This document shows positions 10,601 to 22,600 of a stretch of 64,000 bases of DNA, piece after piece. The notes below the pieces were generated by a model that worked only from the letters and a program-made list of their open reading frames with translations, did not search any database and had not been told where the DNA came from. Position numbers and translations under genes: made by a program. How positions within the stretch are numbered: position 1 is the stretch's first letter; each line of letters opens with the position of its first letter. This stretch comes from Anoplopoma fimbria (Eukaryota > Chordata > Actinopteri > Perciformes > Anoplopomatidae), in assembly GCF_027596085.1 (NCBI RefSeq), contig NC_072453.1:2253448-2317447 (forward strand). The letters are read 5' to 3'.

Positions 10601-13600
10601 CATTTGTTCCCAGAAGAAAATTAATTTGCATTGTTTTGCTTTTTGGCAAGTTTTAATGGGGAGGCACGCATCGTTTTTTTCAAAAGAGTAATGTAATCCT
10701 GTCTGGCTTTCTGAGGATTCAACATCTGAATAACGAAGGTATTAATAAATACGCACTCAGCATGTCTCCGAGATGCAGTCACCTTGCCGTTACTAATCCA
10801 CTTACTGTTTCTTGCTCCAATCTGCCATGTGCAAGTCAGCTAGGAGCTGGCGTGTCGTTACACTGCTGTTTCCCAGAAAGACACTTTCCACGGGACTGAG
10901 AGGATGAGCGTACTGCAGACGTGGTGATCCAACAAGGCGCAGTGTAGGGTTTTGGTGCAGGTGTGTCACCAAGGTGTGGTTGATCCACCGCTCTGCGTCT
11001 GACCAGCTGGATGAAGAGAGAAACGACAAAAGCTTTGGGTTTGTGCAGATGATACACGGTGAGCCAAACCAGGACAGTCCCTATTTTCAAGTTTTTTTTC
11101 TATATAGACATTCTCTTTCATCTCAATAATGAGACTGTGTATACTTTTAATTTCTGGATATTAAACTTTAAAAAGCCACGAGGTTCATTAGTCTAATGGG
11201 TTGAATTAAGAATTAAGGCCACACCAAGTCATGCATAGACTTTAGAGTCATGCATTTCCATGTTAATACCTTGATATATTTTTTTGAGGACACCAAATTA
11301 AAAATATATTGACTGCATGATAAGTGTGACCTATGGAAGCCCTGAGAGGCGAGTAATAAAAAAGAATTATGCAGATCCATTTTCTAAATCTGATCTAAGT
11401 AGTTATCTCTCCTGTGTTTAGGACTCAAGAATGGGTGAAAAGAAGGTTTTGATAAGATTATCTTTCAAGTTCCTTGAAAAAATGTCATCCTTGAAACAGG
11501 TTGGAAAAAAAAGGTTCGCCAGGATCATTATTCCAAGTAACTTTACTTTCATCTGTGTCTAAAAGCATTCATGTTTTTATCCAGGCGAGTTTTAATTTCA
11601 CAATGCACTCTAAACACAAGGTAAATGTATTGTGTATTAGCAAGTAATTTAGATTAAGTCCTATTTAGAACACAAGGTAGTGGTGCACTTAACAAAACAT
11701 TAGTTTTTTCTACCAACCAGAACTTTTATCCCCACCTGCTATTCATAAACATACAAGAGAAAACAATATAGATCAGACTTAGAAAATGGATTATCAGAAT
11801 TTTTCGTTCTCACTTGCCTCACAGGGCTTCTATGGAAAATAGTGATAATACATTATTTTGGTGGATTTTGAAACAGCGCAAAAGCTTTGTTAGTGACTAC
11901 CAAAGGCCTTTTTGCTTTATGCATTATATATAGTTTTTGTATCTGGGTCAAAGACGAGACGCTCATTTTTTTGTGAACATGAGGATGAAATACATTTAAA
12001 AGTGTTAAAATTTGAGAAAAATCTATCAAATCATTTTCAAACATCATTTTCTTCAAGACCAAATCTAAAAGTTCTGGTTTCATCCAATTTTGTGAGAATA
12101 TTAAGAGAATAATGGTAAAATTGTCAACATGGTGTAACCATAAAAACTTAGTAGCCTACCAAGTTATAAAACTTGCTGATAAAATGTGAAATTCCCTTCA
12201 AAATGACCTTGAATATACTTTGGCATAATCTTACACAAGTACTTTCTAATACTAAATAATAGTAGTGAAACATCATTGTTTAGAATATTTTAATTAATAA
12301 GGGGAATCATGTCTGCAAGGTCAACCTCTTGAAATGTCAAGTGGTGTAACCGCATTTTAGGGGCCATTTTGTAAATATTGTGCCAGAAGATCATGTGACA
12401 GGATATGATGTCACAGAGAAGGACCCCTGAAGACACTGACTGCTACAAGTCAAGGTTAGTAACTCTCTCTGAAATTTTACATAATTAAGCTTTTTTAAGC
12501 CATGGCCAGGCTTGTTAAGGTTACATGTCAAATGGTATGACCTCGGTAAAAAAAATATTAAACAATTTTTATCAAAGTTATTATATTTAATGTAAAACAT
12601 GTGTTTAAATGTTCACACCAAGGTTAAGTGTTGACCTAGGTGTCCTTAATAATGCCTGCAAATTTTGGTTTTAAACTGAAATGTCAAATGGTGTAACCGT
12701 TACACCATTTGACATCTTCATTTTTAGACATTCCGGTTACCATTTGACATTTCAATTAAAAAACAAAATTAGAGGGCCAATTTGATAAATTTAGGGCCAA
12801 AAGCTGTATATGTGATGCTGATTATAATATTTTTTTATAGTTTAAATAGTGACTCCTACTGTTCAATATAAACAGCAGGTTAAAATGTGTTTTTTTTTCT
12901 CCATGAATTTATCGATAGATTAATTTGTTTGTTTATTTGTATTTGTTTAATTATTCATTTGGTTAATTATTTAATTATTTATGTATATATCTAAATATGT
13001 ATTTATTAATCCATTCATTCATTTGAATTCACATTTCTATAATACTGTACATTGTAGCCTATGTAAGCCTATGTAATGCAAACAATAAGCTTTCTATCCT
13101 CTTGTCCCTTAACAGATGGCTCTTTCAAGTAAAGAAAAGGTGGCTCGCCACAGAGCACGACTCAATGCAGACCCTGCTGCAAGGGCCACTTACCTGGCCA
13201 AAAGAAAGGAAAGGTAGTACACACATGCGTAAATACACACACACACGTTTCATGTGAAGGACTGCCAGTGTAAAGTCAGTGATGTAGATGTTCTGAAAGG
13301 CTAGTGGAAATGAGAAGTGTGAGGTGGTAATGAAGGATAAGTTTTAGTTCTAGACATAAAAGGCTAATTGTTTTTTTTTCTGTTGTACTCTTAGTTATCA
13401 AAGGAGGAAAAGAGAGGGAAAAATTACGAACACCCCAGTAGCGGCACTGCCAAAGCAAAAACAGAGGAAGTTGAGGGAAAAGTGGAGGCAGTCGCAGAGA
13501 CAGTACAGGAACAGGAACCAGGTGACCTGCGAGAAGCCAGCCTCAATCCGCTACAGGGACATTTCCTGTTTCTGTGCGAGGCCTGCTATTTGCAGGTGCT

Positions 13601-16600
13601 ATAATCCATCAGCGGTAGATTTCAGTGATCTCCCCTCAACATCAGTTGGCCTTGAAGATCAAAGAGGGAAGTTTGCTCTGGTCAAATATGAGGGTAAACC
13701 GTTTGTAGGACAGATTCTTCAGGTGGTGGGTGATGAGGTTCAGGTTTCTTGCATGAAACAGCTAAATGGCAAAAATGTTTTCACCTGGCCTGACCCACCT
13801 GATGACCTCTTCTACTACCAGTCTGATGTGCTCCACATGTGTGCTGAACCAGAGCCTGTGAACTGCCGCCATTCAAAGCTCACAGTAGATGACTGGAAAC
13901 AATTCCAGTCTCACAGCCATAAGCTATGATATTTTTCCCACAATAATTTTCTTGTCAGGATAGGGATGTTTGTGTTCACAAACTATTTGTGACACTGTTA
14001 ATATATATGAATTGTTGAAAAATGAAATGTTTACACTCACATTCACACACACACACACACACACTGTTTTGTTCATTGTTTTCATTCATCACTGTTCACT
14101 GTTCATTCATCATTTTGTTCAATAATATAATATGAAAAATAATATGAGAACATATTAAAACATTAATTAATTTTACCTTGATGACTATTTATTTGTTTTT
14201 TTCTGTGTCTGTTACTTATTCTTTGGCTGTATAAGCAATATGGTCATTTGGGGTAACCGATTTATGTCAAGTGGGGTAACCACTATTTTTCACAAAAATC
14301 TCATATTGTACAAAAAAGTTAATATGGATGAGACTTCAGCATTCTACTACACTATAACAATGTGTTTTTAAACCATTTTTACCCAACTGGTCAAGGAATA
14401 GGCAGAAAACATTAATGTTTACAACATACTGTCCTGCTCAGTACAACAAAAAGTCCATATAATCTAAATCTAAAAATAATTATAATAAAAACTATTTCAT
14501 GTGATATTTAAAAATGTATTACTTGTTTTCATGAGTACACTTACATAGAATCTAGGAGGGTGAAATATTGAATATTTGTCATTTATTTATGGTTACACCA
14601 TTTGACAATATAAAGGGCCATTAGTTCTGTATTTGGTTAAAAATGGTAAAAATGTCATGTCAAATACTATGAAACCAACAGAAATGCAAAATATACATTC
14701 TAACGGTCCTTGGGCATGTTGTTTTAATAGGTTTGAAACATATTTTTGAAATGGTCATCATGCCAAACCTTATTTGTCACTGACCCATCTACAGTAGTAT
14801 ATATAGTTCAATACAGTTCTTGATTAGCAGTTAAGGATCATGGCTATTATATGACGCAAAAGTAGTTACTGTTGTAATTTTTAGTTAATGCAGTATGTAG
14901 GATTTTAAAGCGACTCTGGCAACTCCTAACTGTAAGACAGCAGTGTGTGTCCCTGCCCACATTCTTCCCTGGTAGCACATTAAAAAGATACACTGGGTGA
15001 ATGAGAATGGGGTTTTTTTTCAGTTCAGTACCAGGATGTAAACAACCACCTCTGTCCCTAATGTTTGACAGGGAAAATTGTGTGCACACCTGATGAAGAC
15101 CAACTCAGTCAAAAAACGTCATCGTAATAATGTCTAGCGGAACTAGCTGTGGGCTATAGTGAAGGCTGTCTCCCCTTAGATACTGTGTGTGTCCCCTTAC
15201 TCTGTGAGTGAGGTGAGGTTAGGGACCCCCAGGGGGGCTGTGTGAAGATGGCGTCTGACAGCTGAGTGCAGCAGCCTGCCCTGCCTCTGCTCTACGCCGT
15301 CCTGGTAGTTCACCATCAGCACCAGCAACAGGAAGAACAGCTGGCACACACAGTGCTACGGAAAAGATGCAGAAGATAATTAACAAAATGAAGCTTCTAG
15401 AGACAAATTGCCAGTCAATTTCAAAGTAAGGTTTCATACTTACTCTCATGAGTGATCGCAGAGCTCGCACTTTGCGGGCCTCCTCTTTGGCCTGCAGCAG
15501 CCCGTAGCCACATGGTGGCCGGACCTTCCCCCCTTTCTCCCCAAACGCCCTCACCACAGTGCTCTCCTGAGCCAGCTGCTCCTCCACCTCTGGATCCACA
15601 GGCCTCCACAGTGCCGTGTAGAGTAACGCCTGCACACACACCTGAGAAGGGAAGATAGAGATGCTAAAACACAGCAATTATCTGCCACAGATATGAAGAG
15701 TTGATCAGATAAACTCACCTTGAGAGGTTCCAGCAGCAGAGCAGAGGCCAGAAAGGCAGAGAGAGCGGACACAAGCCACATGAGGACGACTGTTCTGGAC
15801 AGGAAGCTCCCGTAGAGTCCGACCACAGCTAGGCAAGCTACCAGCAGCGAAGCCACCAGGGGGTAAATCACACGCAGGGCCCAGGGAGGGAGCAGCCAGC
15901 TGGGCTGACCCCGAGCAACTCCTGGGATTGGGGGGAAATTAAGCAAGATATATCTCAAACACTGTTTACACTAGATCATCAGATGTGAATAGAAATATAC
16001 CATTTGGGTATATACTGGGTGTTTTTTATCACATAGTTTAGTGATCCCCAACCATAACTGTACCCCTTGGGGGGGCTTATTCACAACTTATCCATGGAAA
16101 GATTGCAGAGAGTTCATTCAACAGGGCTGCTGGTCTAGTACCTATTCGTGTGGTGAAGGAGGAGCGCGAGGAGTCTGGAGACGGGCTCGGCAGGAAGGTG
16201 CTGGCCACCGAGTCTACAGATAGCGTGGAGGGACACTTGTAGAGTCCTGCACCATACAGGGCGGGAGAGGACTGTGGATCTGGCTTGTAGATCTCTCCAC
16301 TGTACAGGGACTTCTCCTCACTCTGATCTGACCAGCTGCTGCAGGAGGTGCTCCGGATTAAGAAGGGAGAAAATCACAGCAATTATAGGACATTCCGAGC
16401 AACACAGAACTGCATGAAATGGCATTTGCATTATGCACTGATGCTGATGATGCACAGATCTTTACGTGGTTGAAAGCGAGGAGGTGGTTCTAGGGGAATC
16501 CCAGCCGCTGTCTGAGTTGCTGTTTGTTATATCTGCTGTGTCCTCTGCTGCTGCTGCTATGGACATCAGTAGATCCTCCTCTAAAAAAACACCAATACAA

Positions 16601-19600
16601 TCAGACTAGTTTACATGCTGTATCTATGCACATATTTCTATGGATCCACCCAACTCTTAGACTGTTATTAGACGCAATGTGGGGTTTTGTCTTTTGCACT
16701 AAAGTGCTGTTAATTCCTTATACTTGCACTACTTCTGCTAGTGGTGATGATTTTGCTTGTATGAAACAATACTCACTTTGACAGAACGACATAGGAACCG
16801 ATGGCTAAGGGACATATGTAGCTAATAAATTAAGAATTTCTGTTTATTTCAACAGTTTCTCACCAGATAGAGTCAGAAATGTTGTCAGATTGTGGTTGTG
16901 AGCTTGCAATGGGTTTGCAATAGGTTTCATGGTGTAGACCTTTTTGTCCAGTGAAGCAGGGGATTGGTGAGAACTGGAAATTATTTTTGAAAGAGGATAT
17001 GAGCAAGAAAGAGAAGCAGGTGTGTCAGGAGAGGGAGGCGAAGCCAGGCGGAGCTGCGTCAAGGCCTTTTTTCTCCTCAGCTGGCGTGTAGGGCACAGAG
17101 CAGGTGAGGCCTTGCAGAGGTTGGGGGCAGGGGGCGTCTCGGTGAGGCATGGGTCCTCTGGTAGAATGAGGAGGCTGTCGCAGGACGGCCATGTGCCTAT
17201 GCCCTCCTCTTGACATGATCCATCTGTCTTGGGCGCCAAGCAAGATGCAGCCCAAAAGTCCAGAATACTGGAGTCAAACGCCTTGCTCTCCAGTAACTAC
17301 AGGAACCAGAGGAACACTTCATGAAACGAGGGATGAACCTTCATTTTTTGTACGTGTGTGTGTGTATGTTCATGTATGTGTGCGCTCACAGATGAAGGGC
17401 TGTCCCGCGCTCGGCCGGAGGAGTCTGGCAGAGACAGGAAGGAGGATCTGGAGAGCGCCGATTGGCCAAGGTAAATGTCCATCTCCACAGAGTGACAAAC
17501 AGGAGAAGGAGGAACTGATATGTCCACGGTTACCTGGGTTACGCACACACGCATAAACTGTTGACTGAACATTTCTGAGTATATACACTCAGATAAATGG
17601 AAAACATTCACTTGAATTGTTTCCACACTGAGATAAGACTGTTTGACAAACAAAGATTTGATGCACGTCGAACAAATCGCTGTAATGACCTCTAATCAGC
17701 AGCACACAAACTCATAGGTAAGAGCAGAGAAGAACAAACCCCACCAAAACTCCATTTACGCACCTTTTTTTTTATATATATGACTTAGTTTAACACATTA
17801 ATGTGTTAAACTAAGTCATATCAAACTGATCTGGCTCTTATGAGGCAACACATCACAACTCCTAACTTGGTGTCACTCTTTAACGCACTGGGTATCCCTT
17901 TAGCATCCTTTATTGTGTAGAGTAGTCCGATGTACCTAAACAGGTGGTTAATGTTCTGAACTCAAACAAAACTACTTGGTTAGGTTACAGTTTGGGTCAA
18001 ATTAAGTATGTTTGTTATGTAGCTTAATTTATGTACATAAGTTAAGTATGATGCATATGTGACATAAATTACAGTAAGTTTGTTACCGATGTGAAGTAAG
18101 TTAAGAATGTAAGTTAACTATGTTATGTACGTGGTAAAAGTTAAGAACGTGATATAAATTGAGTACGTTACTTAAAGGATATAACTTAAGTACATGATAT
18201 AAGTTAAATACGTTATTTTAAAGACGTAAGTTAAGTAAGTGATATGACTAAAGTACGTGATATGAGTTGAGAACACTTCTTACACGGCGTACGTCGACTA
18301 CGTTACCTATCTGACGTACGTTTAGCACATAACATACTAATGTAAGTTAAGTAGGTCATGTACATGATATAAGTTAAAGTTAAGTTAAATATGTAAGTTT
18401 AGTACGTTACGTATGTGACGTAAGTCAAGTATGTAAGTTTAGAACATATGACACAAGTTAAGTATGTAAGTTTAGAACATATGACACAAGTTAAGTATGT
18501 AAGTTTTAGTACATATGACACAAGTTAAGTATGTAAGTTTAGTACATATGACACAAGTTAAGTATGTAAGTTTAGAACATATGACACAAGTTAAGTATGT
18601 AAGTTTAGAACATATGACACAAGTTAAGTATGTAAGTTTAGAACATATGACACAAGTTAAGTATGTAAGTTTAGAATATATGACACAAGTTAAGTATGTA
18701 AGTTTAGAACATATGACACAAGTTAAGTATGTAAGTTTAGTACATATGACACAAGTTAAGTATGTAAGTTTAGTACATATGACACAAGTTAAGTATGTAA
18801 GTTTAGAATATATGACACAAGTTAAGTATGTAAGTTTAGTACATATGACACAAGTTAAGTATGTAAGTTTAGTACATATGACACAAGTTAAGTATGTAAG
18901 TTTAGTACATATGACACAAGTTAAGTATGTAAGTTTAGAATATATGACACAAGTTAAGTATGTAAGTTTAGTACATATGACACAAGTTAAGTATGTAAGT
19001 TTAGTACATATGACACAAGTTAAGTATGTAAGTTTAGTACATATGACACAAGTTAAGTATGTAAGTTTAGAACATATGACACAAGTTAAGTATGTAAGTT
19101 TAGTATGTTATACATGTGACGTAAGCTATGTATGTAAGTTAAATACGCTACATATGTGATGTAAGTGAAGTACATTACTTATGTTACCTATGTGTGTAAA
19201 GTACATAGGTTAAAAAAGTTAAGTTTTGTTTCACACAGGACACAAACAGTGTGTTTGTTTGACTCATCTATCCATACACCCTGACCTTCTCCCCATGTTA
19301 ACTTTGTAATAAATAAAGTAGCCGATTAAGTTACCTGACTGTGAGCTTTTCTAAACAGGAAACACAGGAAACACTGGAGAGGAAACACCAGTACAGCAAC
19401 AGTCATCCCCACGGCAACCGCCTCCGCGTTAACCAGCAGCTGGGCTGACACCGGTCCACTTGTGGCAAAGGGACACAAATCAGGTTCATGTGAACTCTGC
19501 ACAATCTACTCACAGACTGGTTCACGTCTGTAAAGAAACTCTAATCTAAAGAAAAAATTATATAATGTCCCTTTTGAATGAGCCAAAAATAATATAAAAC

Positions 19601-22600
19601 ATTACACTGTATATATTACTGACAATGCAATATTATAATAGTTTTTAGAAGGACCGAATCTTTAATGAAATGTTATTAAATCAACTGGAAAATATCCATT
19701 AACAGGTATACAAAATGTACTTTTTTGTGACTATTTCACAATTACTACATTATCTGACATTTGTTATTCCATAAATGCCCTGCCATGAAATGATCTGTGG
19801 TATATATCCAGGCCTATAAACCATCCTACCTGTGCCCCTCTGTGCCAACAGCTCCGTACCACAGAGCCCCCAGGGCCATGTAGAGGTGCAGCATGAGAGC
19901 GCTGCATGTAACCCTCTGACCCCTGGTGAAACGGCTGTGGGCCGGACGTTCCCACAGGGACAGCCACAGGTGGTGCTCAACCATCCCAAACGTCAGCTGG
20001 GAGGTGAGGACCCGTCGGAACCCAGAAAGCTCCTTGGGACCTGTCAGTAAAAAGACACCACAGCAAGTAGACTTAGTTAGCAACAGAAAGTAGATGTACA
20101 TGATATTACTCGGTTTAAAGTAACTGTATGCGCTTACATGAGGCCAGAACATCTTTCTCCACAGAGCCGTTCTTCTGATTCTCCACAGAGAGCCAGTCCT
20201 CCAGCAGGAAGAAGAACATGTGGTCTGTCTGAGGGTCCCAAACCACCACGTGCTGAACGTACCAGGACGGGTCCAGACCTACATTTACATGGATGATATT
20301 CAACTACAATCACATGTAGTCACCTCGACCGCTTACAGTCATGGGCGGATTATGAAACAATGGGCCTCTGGGCACGGACAAGCAAAAGGCCCCACCACCT
20401 CTCCTTTTTAGTTATTTAACCTTTTAACCTCTTTATGGCTTTGTGTCTCTTTGTTGTTGTTAGCATCTCTCTGTGGTTTAATGGGTCTTTGTAGCCATTA
20501 CGCAGCTTTTTTGTGTCCCTTTGAGGTAGTATTGTTTCACTCTGTAATTGTTTTGGTCTTTTTTTAAAGTCGTTTTACATGTTTTTTTTGGTAATTTTGT
20601 GTCTCTTTGTAGTCATTTGTTTGTCTTTGTGGTCATTTTGAGACGTTTCCTGGTCAGTGCGTCTCTTTGAGGAAGGTGCAGGCCAGGGTGGCCCCTGACA
20701 CTGACTGTGTGATTACCCAAGTCGCACACTTGCACTTGGCCCGATAAATTGTATGCATGTTAATACACACCCACATTTGCACCATTATTATTTTACTGGA
20801 ATCTGGGGTACAGATTCCTACGACTAGGTTGTAAAATATTTATGTAGAGGGTGAAACAGTTTTAATTGTTAACAATGTATTATTTTAATCCCACTGTCTC
20901 AACATAAGGTCATAATCAAAGCAATGCCTAACATTTTTAAAGAAGGACGTTTTTGCAGTCTCCATGTACCTGTGTTATCATGCCAGATACGAATTTTCCA
21001 AACTTCTCCCAGGTTATCATCCGTCTCCAGGTGAAACTGGTCCAGGCTGCCACGCTGAAAAGCCCCATCCCTCTGCAGATGGCGGGAGCCGCTCTTGTTC
21101 ACGCCGTACAGACTGATGCCAACATGTGCTGTGGTGCCTGATGGGAGCATTTATCATTTCCATCATATGCAGTTAAAGGTTTCATAAATTCAAACATGAA
21201 AATGCTTTGATTGATTATATTTTTGTGTTCACTTGTCATTTCGACATCACATTGACTTGTCCTTTGCTGACCTGCTCCTCGCCTCAGGCCGGTCTTGACC
21301 AGCACTCTGTAATGGTACAGCCCCGGTCGGCCACACAGAGGGACCTGGCTGAGTCTCAAGCTGTCCAAGTGGTCCAGTTTATGGCCGATTAGCCCCACCA
21401 GCAGGTGAATCAGAACCAGGACAGCACACACAATCCCCACCACCATGTTACGCGTGGGACCGCCTGGCTGCACAGATAAGACAAAGAAGGAGTGAGAGAG
21501 GGAAAAGCCTGTTGATGACTGTTCTTTTTCTAATCCTGACTCTGCATGCAGGGATTGGATTAGATATATTTATTTTTTTACAAAATATGTGCACTAAATA
21601 ACAGCTGCTTTGTGTGTCCTCACATACCGGTGGCAGCAGAACAACAGCCCCAGGATGAACAAACAAGCTGGCCCCAAACATGGTGAGGTGCTGGGTGAGA
21701 CAGTGTGCGGCGTGGAGCGTGCTGCCCTCCACAGGCCGCAGACCCTCACTGCTCCAACGCCTCTCCTCCACACTGTAGTACCGGCACAGCGAGCTGAACA
21801 CACACACCGACACACGGACGGGACCGCCGTCGGCCAGATACGAGGTCATGTTGACAGAGAGGGGCTTGTCTGTCCTGTCCAAACTGTAGTGGAAGAAAAA
21901 CTCATGTAAAGTACCTCTTCATAGGTCTAAATTGGCAATCAGACAGAGCACTGAGTTATAGAAAAGAGCAGTGACTTACAGGGGGGACAGGAATATGGTT
22001 TCCTCTGTGGAGGTGGTCGGAGCAGAGAGACTGAGAGCCCACACTCTCACTAGGGAATCCTGGGATGCATTAGACCCCGGCACTGTAGAGCTCACTTCTA
22101 TCTTGACATGTCCCAGACTCACTGGAGTAGCTCCTAGATATGCATAATGCAGTTTGAAAACAGCCTTTCTAATTCATAATTGAATGCAAATACTCACAGA
22201 TATACAGTAAGGTTTTAGATTTTTAAGATTCCAAAACAACCAATCAGAGCAGAGGAGTCTTCCAAGCAATGCTCATGAACACCAATCAACTGTCAAACTA
22301 GTCAGTGCTGATCACATGTTTTTAGAAAACATATTTTAGTGTACTGAGTAGCTGTAAAGAGAGTTATAAATAAAAGTTATTCTAATTCTAGTTACGCTCA
22401 GGAACATTACAACTAACCCTAGAGACCGGTAGGTCATTATTTATCAGAAGACTTTAGACATCCTGCAATATCTAAATGTCATGTGTACAACAGATCTTCC
22501 CAAAACTGTCAAGGACAAAAATGTATTCATATTTTTAATGTGAAGTCTGGCCATCATTACTACGTCATTACGTTCATGACTGAAGTGAGTGCAGCCCAAT

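Larger units (their letters stand above)
12121..14677. repeat. Cluster of an 18-nt motif bracketing the nested gene
   Basis: The motif ATGTCAAATGGTGTAACC and its reverse complement recur at about 12121, 12334, 12525, 12681, 12699 (reverse), 12735 (reverse, shortened), 14241, 14264, 14591 (reverse) and 14658 (degenerate). Five or six copies lie left of the two-exon reading frame at 13116-13929 and four lie right of it; none lies inside it. Such subterminal clusters are typical of transposase-binding sites in some DNA transposons. That reading is inference, and no terminal inverted repeats were defined. Confidence 0.7.
8674..15355 (-). other. pkd1b: pkd1b exons 34-40: polycystin (TOP) domain and TM6-TM11
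   Basis: Exon 34 supplies TM6 (CVCQLFFLLLVLMVNYQDG). Exons 34-36 encode the extracellular polycystin domain (SDAERWINHTLVTHLHQN, RLVGSPRLQYAHPLSP, GLFVCVSFQLEWAH). Exons 37-40 carry the remaining helices: ILLLISALLILFGELW, LLLALLSLATAILLLCSL, ALTALLLLLLLLCIHLG and GLLLVGGGVWFLARLCGAVL. This part resembles the TRPP channel core that packs against polycystin-2. Intron 34 (11007-15200) is the largest intron of the gene at 4.2 kb. Confidence 0.88.
15444..20040 (-). other. pkd1b: pkd1b exons 26-33: TM2-TM5 and large cytoplasmic loop
   Basis: Exon 26 (19830-20040) and exon 27 (19335-19458) each carry a hydrophobic helix (ALMLHLYMALGALWYGAV; GMTVAVLVFPLQCFLCFLF). Exons 28-31 encode a Ser/Pro-rich loop of roughly 300 residues. 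Exon 32 (15719-15921) encodes two further helices (VIYPLVASLLVACLAVVGLY; WLVSALSAFLASALLLEPLK). Exon 33 is a charged linker. The order matches the eleven-helix topology of polycystin-1. Confidence 0.85.

Noticed and set aside
18415..19108. Possible CRISPR array
   Set aside because: Units are contiguous with no unique spacers, and the DNA is vertebrate.
18515..19159. 214-codon open frame of repeated MTQVKYVSLEH
   Set aside because: It is produced by a 33-bp minisatellite in an intron. No start context, homology or flanking coding signal supports translation.
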